Shown: piece by piece, positions 17,860-26,146 of the stretch
How the letters are laid out: every line of letters begins with the position of its first letter
Position numbering within the stretch: the first letter of the stretch is position 1
Origin: an uncultured Lachnospiraceae bacterium
GTDB taxonomy: Bacteria; Bacillota; Clostridia; Lachnospirales; Lachnospiraceae
Direction: 5' to 3'
NCBI GenBank assembly: GCA_902775485.1
Contig: CACYMJ010000009.1
Coordinates: 1-64,000, forward strand
Length of the DNA stretch: 64,000 bases
Notes under the pieces: generated by a model
Seen by the model: only the letters and a program-made list of their open reading frames with translations
What the model was told of the DNA's origin: nothing
Database searches by the model: none
Position numbers and translations under genes: made by a program

Positions 17860-19467
17860 TCACAGTCCAAGTGCCGCGGCAGCCTCAGCGGCTGCTTTCA
17901 ATTCACCTATCGTTGCCTTGACCGTATCTATACTGCCGCTGGCCATAGCTGCCTGTATCATGGCGGCAGCTGTCGGATTATCGGTAGCTGTACCAACCGT
18001 TGCGGTCTTGGGGCTGGGCTGGTAAGTACTCTTGTTCACTTCCGTTCTCTCAGTCTCCTTACCGTCAACCGTTACTATCTTCCACAGTTTTCCCGTATAA
18101 CCCGTGTGGGCCGACTGTGTTGTTATCGAACCTATCGGAGCCGCAGGATCCGCTACTATCTTCTCTCCTTCGGGAACCGTCTCGGACAGTTTTTCACTTT
18201 CGAACGATACCTTCCGGTTCTCAGGTCTTGTCTCGACTCCGTAAATATTGAATATGACCTGCTTGTCTTCGGTTGTGATACCCTCAATATATATAGGATA
18301 CTCCGAATTGTTGGTAAACTTGAAATCCTTGCTGGTTCCCGATATGGCGGCATCACTTGACAGATCCACGTAATTGACTACCATCGAATGATTATGTCTC
18401 TCGTCTACCTGAAGTTCAGCACGAAGCACCGCATTATAAAGAGTGGAACTGACCTGGCATATACCACCGCCGAGACTCTCAACAACCATACCGTTTAAAT
18501 ACGAACCGGCAAGATAATAACCGTTTTCTTCCGTGAACGGACTGACGGTTTTGTACATTGAAAATGAATCACCCGGAAGCATGACCGTACCGTTAACAAG
18601 TCTTGTTCCGTTACGAACATTGCCCGATCTGTCCGCACCGGACGATTTAAAGCTTGTTTTGAAACTTCCTATGATATCATGTATCTTTTCAAGATCCTCT
18701 TCCCTTGCCTTTGGAACATCTTCGATCACCACAAGATCGATCGATATATCCGAACCGTCGAAACTGTCAAGATTCGACATTATGCGTGAAACGGAAGCGT
18801 TTACGTCTGTCTTTTCACCCGTTGTTCCCGGAGTGATATGAAAATCTCCGTCGGATTTTGTCAGTACCGCATCTTTTCCCTCTACATCATACAGTTTTCC
18901 CTGCTCGGCAACGACCTGCGTGATCTTGTCCCTGTCAAACTTCACATTCAGAGGATAGACCTTTTTATCATGCTGCAGATCCTTACGCTGTTTGTATCTC
19001 TCCACCATATTGCCGCTTCTTCCGACATAGAGAGCATCTGCGATAACACCGGTATCATCCCATTTCATTCCGAGCTGTGCGGGAGTGACGGTAACGTAGT
19101 TATCTCCCACGCTGTGAAGTGTAATGCTCGCATTCGACATTGTCCGGACCTTTTCCCTGATAAGCTTAACAGCCTCATCGTATGTCCTGCCGGAAAGGTC
19201 TATATCATCAACATAAATGCCTTCCATGAACGTTCCCGATAGATCTCGCTCGATCGTAGGCTCTATCTCCATACTGAAAGCATCCCCGTCGGAGCTTTCC
19301 GAAGCATTTCTGATGGTCTCCATCGCTTCCCTGACGAGAGTACTCGCACCGGCAAATACTTCATCCTGGGAATGCGCAAAAACATCCGTCCCCGAAGATG
19401 CCGTAAAGATGCCGATCATGGCGGCCACTGTCGTTATTCTTACTGCTTTTTTGTTAAAACCCATCAT
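17860..19467 (-). CDS. VanW-family exported protein with peptidoglycan-binding-like domain
   Basis: I prefer ATG at 19467 (a GTG lies three codons upstream), giving 535 residues. A signal sequence is followed by a segment like PG_binding_4 (about residues 70-250: GIYVDDIDLSGRTYDEAVKLI) and then the VanW domain (about 295-430) with LPGDSFSMYKTVSPFTEENGY and GGGICQVSSTLYNAVLRAEL. A G5-like segment and an Ala-rich tail end the protein. The domain takes its name from the vanB cluster, but such proteins are common in Clostridia and are not evidence of vancomycin resistance. A role in the cell envelope is inferred. Confidence 0.85.
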   Translation of the reverse strand: MMGFNKKAVRITTVAAMIGIFTASSGTDVFAHSQDEVFAGASTLVREAMETIRNASESSDGDAFSMEIEPTIERDLSGTFMEGIYVDDIDLSGRTYDEAVKLIREKVRTMSNASITLHSVGDNYVTVTPAQLGMKWDDTGVIADALYVGRSGNMVERYKQRKDLQHDKKVYPLNVKFDRDKITQVVAEQGKLYDVEGKDAVLTKSDGDFHITPGTTGEKTDVNASVSRIMSNLDSFDGSDISIDLVVIEDVPKAREEDLEKIHDIIGSFKTSFKSSGADRSGNVRNGTRLVNGTVMLPGDSFSMYKTVSPFTEENGYYLAGSYLNGMVVESLGGGICQVSSTLYNAVLRAELQVDERHNHSMVVNYVDLSSDAAISGTSKDFKFTNNSEYPIYIEGITTEDKQVIFNIYGVETRPENRKVSFESEKLSETVPEGEKIVADPAAPIGSITTQSAHTGYTGKLWKIVTVDGKETERTEVNKSTYQPSPKTATVGTATDNPTAAAMIQAAMASGSIDTVKATIGELKAAAEAAAALGL

Positions 19468-19491
19468 AATTGACACACTTTTTCTTTTTGA

Positions 19492-19599
19492 TTATGATAC
19501 AAGGTAAAACAATGTCGGAACGACCATTGCCAGGACCAGGATCGCGATTATCACCGCGGAAACTATCTGTTTTGTTTTCTTGTTGTGAAAATTCATCAT
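19492..19599 (-). CDS. Small single-pass membrane protein, 35 residues
   Basis: Thirty-five codons run from ATG at 19599 (an ATG follows immediately) to TAA at 19492-19494. GAGG lies 11-14 bases upstream. A basic N-terminus (NKKTKQ) leads into one hydrophobic helix (IVSAVIIAILVLAMVVPTLFYLV). The organisation resembles tiny Firmicutes membrane proteins such as Prli42 or DUF4044, but I cannot claim homology. It lies directly upstream of the VanW-like gene on the same strand and may share its transcript. Confidence 0.6.
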   Translation of the reverse strand: MMNFHNKKTKQIVSAVIIAILVLAMVVPTLFYLVS

Positions 19600-19651
19600 G
19601 ACGGTTGTTTCCTCAAATGATTAAGTCTTTTCGTTAATTAGGTAATTATAT

Positions 19652-20392
19652 ATGATATCACCCTTGTTTACAACCATTGTACTGGTTGCCGGATTCATAT
19701 TCGTGTTCATGAAGATAACCCGTGAACGTCCCGATAACAGTATCCGCAGTTTCCTTGAAAAAGAGCGGACCGCCAACAACACTCTCAAGCAGCCGCTTGA
19801 CGATCTTCCGTTTATCAGGGTTCCCCTTGAAGAGATTCCCGCACCGGAAAATGCGGTTAATGAAAAATGTGCCTCTCTTCTTAATGAGATCAAACTGCTT
19901 TCGGATAAAAAGATCGTCAATCTGACAGGTATCACAAACACCGATCTGAAGCTGACCTATGGTGCCGCCAATCTGCCGATTCTGTCCGAATACGATCAAA
20001 ACTTTACTTCTCTTTGCAAGGCAATATTTGATCTCGGTTGCGAGTACAAAAACGCAAATATGACCGACGAAGCTATTGCAACATTCAATGCCGGAATCTC
20101 TGTAGGCACCGATCTTTCCGGAAACTACACAACCCTTGCCGAAATGTATGCCGAAAAGGGATTGTACGTTGAGATCCAGCGACTCATAAACTGCGCGGAC
20201 AATATACGTTCCCTTACCAAAAACTCAACCATTTCAAAACTGCAGGACATACTGGACCGGCATACTTCGGCTGTGATCAACCTTTCCGACGGCGAGTCGT
20301 CTTCGGATCCCGATGATCCCGGCAATATTTTACCAGCAGACATTCTTGACATTTTGGAGACTGTGCCTTACACGTCGAACGACCAAAAGTAA
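19652..20392 (+). CDS. Membrane-anchored protein of unknown function
   Basis: The protein has 246 residues. One N-terminal membrane helix (LFTTIVLVAGFIFVFMKI) is followed by a soluble part. A stretch around residues 120-200 (LGCEYKNANMTDEAIATFNAGI, YTTLAEMYAEKGLY) looks like one or two degenerate TPR-type helix pairs. I do not recognise a family. The last 116 bases overlap the convergent nth gene. Since both frames look genuine, the C-terminus may be an extension that grew into nth. The gene stands alone on the plus strand. Confidence 0.6.
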   Translation: MISPLFTTIVLVAGFIFVFMKITRERPDNSIRSFLEKERTANNTLKQPLDDLPFIRVPLEEIPAPENAVNEKCASLLNEIKLLSDKKIVNLTGITNTDLKLTYGAANLPILSEYDQNFTSLCKAIFDLGCEYKNANMTDEAIATFNAGISVGTDLSGNYTTLAEMYAEKGLYVEIQRLINCADNIRSLTKNSTISKLQDILDRHTSAVINLSDGESSSDPDDPGNILPADILDILETVPYTSNDQK

Positions 20393-20933
20393 TAAACCAT
20401 ATATTGATCAGTATCCAGTACTTTTGGGGTATGACCTTCATAAGGTCATACTCTATTTTTTCGGGGTCGCTCTCTTTTGTCAGCTGAAGCCTTCTCGAGA
20501 TCCTCTTTACGTGCGTATCAACGACTATGCTGTCAATCCCGTATATATTTCCCCGAATTACGTTTGCTGTCTTACGTCCGACGCCGGGAAGCCCGGTCAG
20601 ATCATCGATATCTTCCGGCACCCTGCCGTCATATTCCCTGATCAGCGTTTCGGCACAGGCTATAATGTTTTTTGCCTTGTTATGATAAAAGCCGGCTGAA
20701 TGAATATCGTTTTCAAATTCATTAAGGTCGGCATTCGCATAATCCTCGATGGTTCTGTACTTCTTAAACAGATCCTTCGTTATCTCATTGACCCTTGCAT
20801 CGGTACACTGGGCGCTCAATATCGTCGCAACAAGAAGCTGCCACGCATCGTCATGATCCAGATAACACCTTACGTCATCCGAATACATTTTCCGAAATAT
20901 CTCGATTATCTCAAGTGTCCTTGCAGATGCCAT
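20277..20933 (-). CDS. nth: Endonuclease III (DNA glycosylase/AP lyase)
   Basis: The protein has 218 residues. It carries the helix-hairpin-helix LTGLPGVGRKTANVI with the catalytic Lys, the catalytic Asp in VVDTHVKRISRRL, and the C-terminal 4Fe-4S cluster with the exact C-x6-C-x2-C-x5-C spacing (CKAQSPKCQECLLVKYC). It removes oxidised pyrimidines in base-excision repair. Its 3' end overlaps the convergent membrane-protein gene by 116 bases, beyond the Fe-S cluster codons. Confidence 0.95.
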   Translation of the reverse strand: MASARTLEIIEIFRKMYSDDVRCYLDHDDAWQLLVATILSAQCTDARVNEITKDLFKKYRTIEDYANADLNEFENDIHSAGFYHNKAKNIIACAETLIREYDGRVPEDIDDLTGLPGVGRKTANVIRGNIYGIDSIVVDTHVKRISRRLQLTKESDPEKIEYDLMKVIPQKYWILINIWFITFGRSTCKAQSPKCQECLLVKYCRDHRDPKTTRRRKG

Positions 20934-20937
20934 GATC

Positions 20938-21540
20938 CTATTTCCTGCCCGCCCGTCTGTTGTGAAGATACTCGGCGAACTTCGCGCCGGGATAGTGTTT
21001 AAGTATCACATTACGTATATAGCTCTCCGTTACCTCGGGTCCGTTGCTGGCAAGCATCTTGAGCAGTTTTTCCAGCTCCGCTCTCGTATGATCTTCTATC
21101 AGCTTGGTATAATCACCCTTCCGGTAATACTTAAGCGGTGTATCGTAGGTATAATTACCTTTGTTGTAAACTTCTGCGGCCGATACCCTGTCCACATACA
21201 TTTCAACAAGATATCTCTTCGGCATCCTTGCCGGTTCTATGATATGTTCTTCGCCGTTGCTTCCCTTCTGGGCTTTGTAATCGGTCCAATACTCATAGTG
21301 ATGTTTGTTTCTTCCCTTATGATGCATCCAGCTTTCGGAATAACCCTTTGCCTCACGCTCCGCATTGTTCGGACTTCTGTATCCCTGATAATACCTTGCT
21401 CCCACAAGAAACTCGGCCGGACTGTATTTGCTCAGATCATGTGTCAGTCCCTGCCAGTACAGTCCCACGCGAAAGCATCCTCTCCTGACTGCTCTTCTGT
21501 GTTCGTTTATTGTCATAAGATGTTTTATAAACTTAAGCAT
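20938..21540 (-). CDS. DUF5662 family protein
   Basis: ATG at 21540 has GGAGG about eight bases upstream and overlaps the stop of the phosphate-transporter gene by eight bases. Longer starts would lie inside that gene. The product has 200 residues and is rich in His, Tyr and basic residues. Motifs include LTHDLSKYSPAEF, MHHKGRNKHHYEYW and RYLVEMYVDRVSAA. This pattern is common in Firmicutes and phages as DUF5662, and the paired His and Asp residues suggest metal binding related to HD-type folds. No function is established. Confidence 0.75.
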   Translation of the reverse strand: MLKFIKHLMTINEHRRAVRRGCFRVGLYWQGLTHDLSKYSPAEFLVGARYYQGYRSPNNAEREAKGYSESWMHHKGRNKHHYEYWTDYKAQKGSNGEEHIIEPARMPKRYLVEMYVDRVSAAEVYNKGNYTYDTPLKYYRKGDYTKLIEDHTRAELEKLLKMLASNGPEVTESYIRNVILKHYPGAKFAEYLHNRRAGRK

Positions 21541-23353
21541 TTCCAACCTCCGGATCGTCGCCCAGTTCGGCAAGTTTATCATAATATGCTCTGTGAACGA
21601 GCTCATATTCCCTGTTGTATTCTTCGTTCTTGCCCTGATGTATCGATGCCGTATATGAATGTTTCCTGTTATCAACATCGGAACTTACTCTTGCGATCGT
21701 TGCGATCCCGATATTGGAGCATGTCTTTCCTATTCTCTCGACATTGGCAAGGATATCGGAAAAAATAACACCGGCCCTTACCGTACACTGTCCCTCACGC
21801 AGTCTGACAAGGTGATTGTCGTGAAGTGTTGAAACAAGTTCCTGAAGGACCGATACGCAGGGTTCTATATGATATGCGGCGGAAATATCTCTTTTTTCAA
21901 ACGCCTTGCTTGAAAATCCGATTATCTCCTCCACAAGCTTTCTCGACAGTTCTATCTCTCCCATTGCCTTGGGCGAAAAAACTATGCGTTCCTCATGCAG
22001 TGTAGTCGCAGCATCAGCCATCTTATCCGCATAATCCCCGAGATGTTCGAATTCCGATACGAGTTTGTGATACTGCTTCAGTATTCGAAGATGCAGATCC
22101 TCGCTGACATACGGTGCCAGCTGGACAAGATATTTATCGACTCGGTCTGTCAGATAATCTATGTTCTCCTCCTCGTCATGTATCTCAGCTATCCGGTTGT
22201 CATCATAATCTTTTATCACACCAAACGCCTTGGCGATATTATCCTTTGCCGCATTGAACATTATCGTCAGTACATCGTAGCATCCTCCGAAAGCAATTGC
22301 CGGTGTACGGAAAAATACCGGGTTAAGAGCCGTAACCTTGTCTGCGTATTTGCCTGCCGCTACGGGATCATCCTTGACTATCCTGTTTGCGAAGTTCTTG
22401 ATCAGTTTACTTACCGGAAGCAGGACGATGGCGCATACAAGATTGAATATACTGTTTGTATTTGCTATATCACCGGAACGCATCATCTTATTCCACAGTC
22501 CGTCAATGATACCAAGGTGGTAGAGCACTGTCACGGTCACAAGAACAAGCAGCGTTTTTGCGATATTGTAGAGTATGTTTATCATACCTACTCTTTTCGA
22601 ATCAGCCTTGGCACCGATGGAACACACAATACCGGTTGTTACACAGTCTCCCAGGTATACACCTACAATGACCACATACACGACCTTGAAAGGTATGTTA
22701 CCTGCCTGCGAAAATGCCTGCAGCATACCGATGGTTGCCGATGAGCTCTGAAGCACGAATGCAATGCCGGCTCCGGTCAGGTATCCGATCACGGGGTTGT
22801 TGCCCATATTATCAAAAAGCCTGTCTACTATCCCGCTTTGTGAAAATGCGGTCACAGCGCTTGTCATATTCATAAGTCCCGTAAAGAGGATACCGAATCC
22901 TATGGCTATATTACCGATATTGTCGGCTCTTTTGAAGTTAAATCCCATAATAAGGATGATACCGATGATAAGTGCAAGGGGCGCAAGGGTCGACGGCTGG
23001 AAAAACTGTAAAAAAGATCCGCTTTCCGCATTCAGATCGAGCAGCCTTATTATCTGACCCGTGATCGTCGTTCCGACGTTCGCGCCTATGATTATTCCGA
23101 GAGACTGGTCAAGTGACAGCACGCCCGCTGCTACCAGACCGGATGTGATAACGATGGTCGCAGTAGATGACTGAATGATGGCAGTAATTATCATTCCGAG
23201 GACAAACGCTTTCAACGGATTGTCCGTGATCTTGCCTATAACGATCTTGAGTGTGCCGGACGAACTCTCCTTAAGATTATTGCCCATCAGCCTCATTCCG
23301 TACAGGAACAGGGCTAATCCGCCAAGTAAAGAAATGATAGAAAAAACATTCAT
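21533..23353 (-). CDS. Na/Pi-cotransporter family protein with PhoU-like C-terminal domain
   Basis: The protein has 606 residues. The N-terminal ~330 residues form the two inverted Na/Pi repeats, each with the family QSS motif (IIQSSTATIVITSG and VLQSSSATIGMLQA). The C-terminal ~220 residues are helical and PhoU-like (ILKQYHKLVSEFEHLGDYADKMAD). This is the NptA/YjbB type, which moves phosphate with sodium across the membrane. It leads an operon with the DUF5662 gene. Confidence 0.9.
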   Translation of the reverse strand: MNVFSIISLLGGLALFLYGMRLMGNNLKESSSGTLKIVIGKITDNPLKAFVLGMIITAIIQSSTATIVITSGLVAAGVLSLDQSLGIIIGANVGTTITGQIIRLLDLNAESGSFLQFFQPSTLAPLALIIGIILIMGFNFKRADNIGNIAIGFGILFTGLMNMTSAVTAFSQSGIVDRLFDNMGNNPVIGYLTGAGIAFVLQSSSATIGMLQAFSQAGNIPFKVVYVVIVGVYLGDCVTTGIVCSIGAKADSKRVGMINILYNIAKTLLVLVTVTVLYHLGIIDGLWNKMMRSGDIANTNSIFNLVCAIVLLPVSKLIKNFANRIVKDDPVAAGKYADKVTALNPVFFRTPAIAFGGCYDVLTIMFNAAKDNIAKAFGVIKDYDDNRIAEIHDEEENIDYLTDRVDKYLVQLAPYVSEDLHLRILKQYHKLVSEFEHLGDYADKMADAATTLHEERIVFSPKAMGEIELSRKLVEEIIGFSSKAFEKRDISAAYHIEPCVSVLQELVSTLHDNHLVRLREGQCTVRAGVIFSDILANVERIGKTCSNIGIATIARVSSDVDNRKHSYTASIHQGKNEEYNREYELVHRAYYDKLAELGDDPEVGNA

Positions 23354-23406
23354 GATCTGATCCTCTTATTACTGTGTCAACACTGACAGTATAGCAAAAA
23401 AACCGC

Positions 23407-23435
23407 ATTATAGTACGACCATTATGTATTTTCGA
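23407..23435 (-). promoter_or_regulatory. Promoter upstream of the Na/Pi transporter gene
   Basis: On the minus strand TCGAAA (23430-23435) and a perfect TATAAT (23407-23412) are spaced by 17 bases. About 50 bases of leader follow before the start at 23353, including an imperfect inverted repeat (CTGTCAGTGTTGACACAG) just upstream of the ribosome site. Confidence 0.5.
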
Positions 23436-23504
23436 CCTTTTCAACAATTTTTACGCCTTGGCGCACTATTCCTTTGGATAAATTAATATGATAAAATCCG
23501 AAGC

Positions 23505-24749
23505 ATGAAGATCAAGACAATTCAAAAACCCTATGAAGAAGTACTCAGAATACCAAAAAGCGATCATATCCGTCCGAAAAAACCAAGCATTGCTCTTACG
23601 GCACTTGTAAAACTGTTGTCCGCGCCGGATCTTCGCGGGGTTGATTTTTCCTACACCGTAAAGGACATGAAGGACGCGGGAGACGGCCCCTGGCTCATCC
23701 TGATGAACCACTCGAGCTTTCTCGATCTGGAAATAGCCTCACGTATGATCCCGAAGCCGTACAACATTGTGTGCACATCCGACGGACTTGTCGGCAAGGA
23801 ATCTCTGATGCGTCATCTCGGTTGTATCCCGACCCAGAAATTTGTTACTGACGTCTCTCTTATAACCGATCTTAAATATGCAGTCGGAACGAACAAAACA
23901 AGCGTGCTCATGTACCCCGAGGCAAGTTACTCCTTTGACGGGACCGCTACGCGCCTGCCGAGAAAAATGGGTGTTCTGTTCAAAGCCCTTAAAGTCTCCG
24001 TAGTAATGATAACGACATACGGCTCATTTGCCCGGGATCCGCTTTATAACAATCTTCAGAAACGAAAAGTGAAGGTTTCGGCAGAAATGAAATGCCTCCT
24101 GTCACCGGAGGAGATCCGGATGCTGCCGGTAAATAAGATAGACGATATATTGGATGATGCTTTTTCCTTCGATTATTTCCGGTGGCAGGAAGAAAATAAG
24201 ATAAGAATAACCGAACCGTTCCGTGCAGACGGACTTAACCGCATACTGTATAAGTGCCCCCACTGTATGGCCGAAGGCAAAACCGAAGGCAGCGGGATAT
24301 CTTTCATTTGTCATTCCTGTAATACGCAATACGAAATGGACGAATACGGAAGAATGATCGCAAAGAATGCCGAAACAAGATTTTCACATATACCCGACTG
24401 GTATGCATGGGAAAGATCATGTGTAAGAGATGATATCGTTTCCGGGAATTACAGTCTTGATACGGATGTCGAGATAGGAATGATAGTCGACTTTAAAGCC
24501 CTTTATATGGTAGGTTCGGGAAAGCTTCACCATGATGCAAACGGATTTGTACTGACCGGATGTGACGGAAAACTGCATTACGAACAGGGTCCGAAAAAAT
24601 GTTACAGCTGCTACAGCGATTATTACTGGTACGAGATAGGGGATGTCATCTGTATAGGAGACCGCAACAAACTGTTCTACTGTTTCCCGCAAGCTAAAGA
24701 TGTGGTGGCAAAAACAAGGATCGCCGTTGAGGAGATCTACAAAATGTGA
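23505..24749 (+). CDS. PlsC-like acyltransferase with C-terminal Cys-rich domain
   Basis: The protein has 414 residues. The N-terminal half is a lysophospholipid acyltransferase domain with the catalytic H-x4-D as NHSSFLDL and a motif III variant YPEASYSFDG. Residues about 245-285 contain two CxxC pairs (CPHC and CHSC) that look like a zinc ribbon, followed by about 130 residues I do not recognise. The first half predicts transfer of acyl groups to lysophosphatidate or a related lipid. The role of the added C-terminal part is unknown. The gene stands alone on the plus strand. Confidence 0.8.
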   Translation: MKIKTIQKPYEEVLRIPKSDHIRPKKPSIALTALVKLLSAPDLRGVDFSYTVKDMKDAGDGPWLILMNHSSFLDLEIASRMIPKPYNIVCTSDGLVGKESLMRHLGCIPTQKFVTDVSLITDLKYAVGTNKTSVLMYPEASYSFDGTATRLPRKMGVLFKALKVSVVMITTYGSFARDPLYNNLQKRKVKVSAEMKCLLSPEEIRMLPVNKIDDILDDAFSFDYFRWQEENKIRITEPFRADGLNRILYKCPHCMAEGKTEGSGISFICHSCNTQYEMDEYGRMIAKNAETRFSHIPDWYAWERSCVRDDIVSGNYSLDTDVEIGMIVDFKALYMVGSGKLHHDANGFVLTGCDGKLHYEQGPKKCYSCYSDYYWYEIGDVICIGDRNKLFYCFPQAKDVVAKTRIAVEEIYKM

Positions 24750-24767
24750 TCTCCCCGGGCGTAGATA

Positions 24768-25445
24768 TCAGAATATCTTATATTTGTGGTCGTAATCGTA
24801 TATATCCATATCCTCTTTTTTCTTAATATATGCGATCACCCGGTAAGTGAGAGGGGTCAGCACCACCTCAAACGTCAGCTTAAACAGATACTGGAACAGG
24901 ATCATGGTCCCCAGCTGTTTCGCAGGCATTGTTCCCGCAAATGAGATAGTTATAAACAGTACGGAATCCAGTGCTTCACCGATGACCGTGGAACCGATAG
25001 TGCGAAGCCACAGTTTTTTCCCCTTTGTAACGACCTTCAGTTTTGACATCACGATCGAATTGGAAAACTCACCGAAAAGATATCCGATAAACGAAGCCAC
25101 GAGTACTCTGGGAGTCATTCCGAGTACAACGGCATATGCCTCCTGATCAAGGAAATATGCCGGGTACGGAAGGTCTATCGTTATCACATAACAGATCACT
25201 GCTAAAATGTTACACGCAAAGCCCGCCCATATTACAAGCCTTGCTCTGTCAAATCCGTATACTTCCGTAAAAATATCGGACATTATATATGTGATCGGAA
25301 ACAGCATCACCGCTGCCGGAACAACCACTGTGCCATAAGGTGCCCACATTTTGCCTGCGATCAGGTTTGATACAAGAAGGCATGTCACATACAGCATTCC
25401 CAGGCATATGAACAGTCCCGAATAACTATTGTTTTTTTCTTTCAT
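24768..25445 (-). CDS. Queuosine precursor transporter (YhhQ/QPTR family)
   Basis: The protein has 225 residues with about six membrane helices. Family signatures are VTCLLVSNLIAGKMW, PITYIMSDIFTEVYGFDRAR, SFIGYLFGEFSNS and LWLRTIGSTVIGEALDSVLF. The family imports queuosine precursors such as preQ0 or queuine. The substrate fits the neighbouring queF and the preQ1 riboswitch in front of both genes. It is the second gene of that operon, 17 bases after queF. Confidence 0.9.
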   Translation of the reverse strand: MKEKNNSYSGLFICLGMLYVTCLLVSNLIAGKMWAPYGTVVVPAAVMLFPITYIMSDIFTEVYGFDRARLVIWAGFACNILAVICYVITIDLPYPAYFLDQEAYAVVLGMTPRVLVASFIGYLFGEFSNSIVMSKLKVVTKGKKLWLRTIGSTVIGEALDSVLFITISFAGTMPAKQLGTMILFQYLFKLTFEVVLTPLTYRVIAYIKKKEDMDIYDYDHKYKIF

Positions 25446-25462
25446 GATCTTCTCTCTTTCCT

Positions 25463-25954
25463 TTATCTGTTATCTACTTTTTCAGGGTACATATCATGGC
25501 CCGACAGTCTCGTCCACGCGACCTCTTCCCACTTTGTTCCCGGTCTTCCCCAGTTACAGTAAGGATCGATCGATATTCCTCCCCGGGGCGTGAACTTTCC
25601 CCATACCTCAATATATTTCGGATCCATAAGATCAATAAGATCCTTCATTATCTTATTGACACAGTCTTCGTGAAAATCTCCGTGCTGCCTGAATGAAAAC
25701 AGATACAGTTTCAGGCTCTTGCTTTCCACCATTTTCTTATCGGGAACATACGAAATATATATCGTTGCGAAATCGGGCTGGCCCGTGATCGGGCACAGAC
25801 TTGTGAATTCCGGGCAGTTGAACTTTACAAAATAATCGTTTTGGGGATGTTTGTTCTCAAATGTTTCCAGTACCCCGGGATCATAATCAACACTGTATGA
25901 AGTTTTATTTCCGAGAAGTGTAAGATCCTCGCGCTCTCTTTTGTCGTTTTTCAT
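25463..25954 (-). CDS. queF: NADPH-dependent 7-cyano-7-deazaguanine reductase QueF
   Basis: ATG at 25954 has GAGG seven bases upstream; a GTG lies four codons earlier. The product has 163 residues, the short unimodular QueF form. The catalytic Cys is in [12 protein letters not shown], and the substrate-binding stretch [21 protein letters not shown] is present. It reduces the nitrile preQ0 to the amine preQ1 in queuosine biosynthesis. Expression should be controlled by the preQ1-I riboswitch in its leader. Confidence 0.95.
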   Translation of the reverse strand: MKNDKREREDLTLLGNKTSYSVDYDPGVLETFENKHPQNDYFVKFNCPEFTSLCPITGQPDFATIYISYVPDKKMVESKSLKLYLFSFRQHGDFHEDCVNKIMKDLIDLMDPKYIEVWGKFTPRGGISIDPYCNWGRPGTKWEEVAWTRLSGHDMYPEKVDNR

Positions 25955-25980
25955 ATTATTCCTCACTTATGAACATCTGC

Positions 25981-26056
25981 AAAACAGGGCGCAAAAATGC
26001 AAAGAAAAAAAGCCCTAGTTTTGTTTAACGACAGGATGGTACAAACGAACTGTCGG
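25981..26056 (-). ncRNA. preQ1-I riboswitch with overlapping alternative stem
   Basis: The minus strand holds stem P1 (GACAG/CTGTC), a loop containing TTCGTTTGTACC and the A-rich tail TTAAACAAAACTAGG. The tail is nearly the same as in the Thermoanaerobacter preQ1-I aptamer. The aptamer spans about 26014-26056. Its tail AAAACTAGGGC (26012-26022) can instead pair with GCCCTGTTTT (25981-25990), which would break the aptamer pseudoknot. Ligand binding should therefore switch expression of queF and the transporter. Whether it works by termination or translation is not clear, as the T run is short. Confidence 0.85.
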
Positions 26057-26073
26057 CATTAACATGCACCTAC

Positions 26074-26102
26074 ATCATAAATAGGTACAGCATAATTGTC
26101 AA
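26074..26102 (-). promoter_or_regulatory. Promoter of the queF operon
   Basis: A consensus TTGACA (26097-26102) and TATGAT (26074-26079) are separated by exactly 17 bases on the minus strand. The predicted start about seven bases downstream leaves roughly ten bases before the riboswitch stem. Confidence 0.8.
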
Positions 26103-26108
26103 TATTTG

Positions 26109-26136
26109 TTGCTTTTTTGCATATTATGTTGATAAT
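26109..26136 (+). promoter_or_regulatory. Possible promoter of the MATE gene
   Basis: TTGCTT (26109-26114) and GATAAT (26131-26136) are spaced by 16 bases. The MATE start codon at 26147 lies ten bases after the -10 box, and no ribosome site is visible. This would again give a leaderless or nearly leaderless mRNA. Confidence 0.35.
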
Positions 26137-26146
26137 ATATCTTACC

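Noticed and set aside
17860..19467. Vancomycin resistance determinant
   Set aside because: VanW-domain proteins are common in Clostridia. No vanA/B ligase, vanH or vanX gene is in the window.
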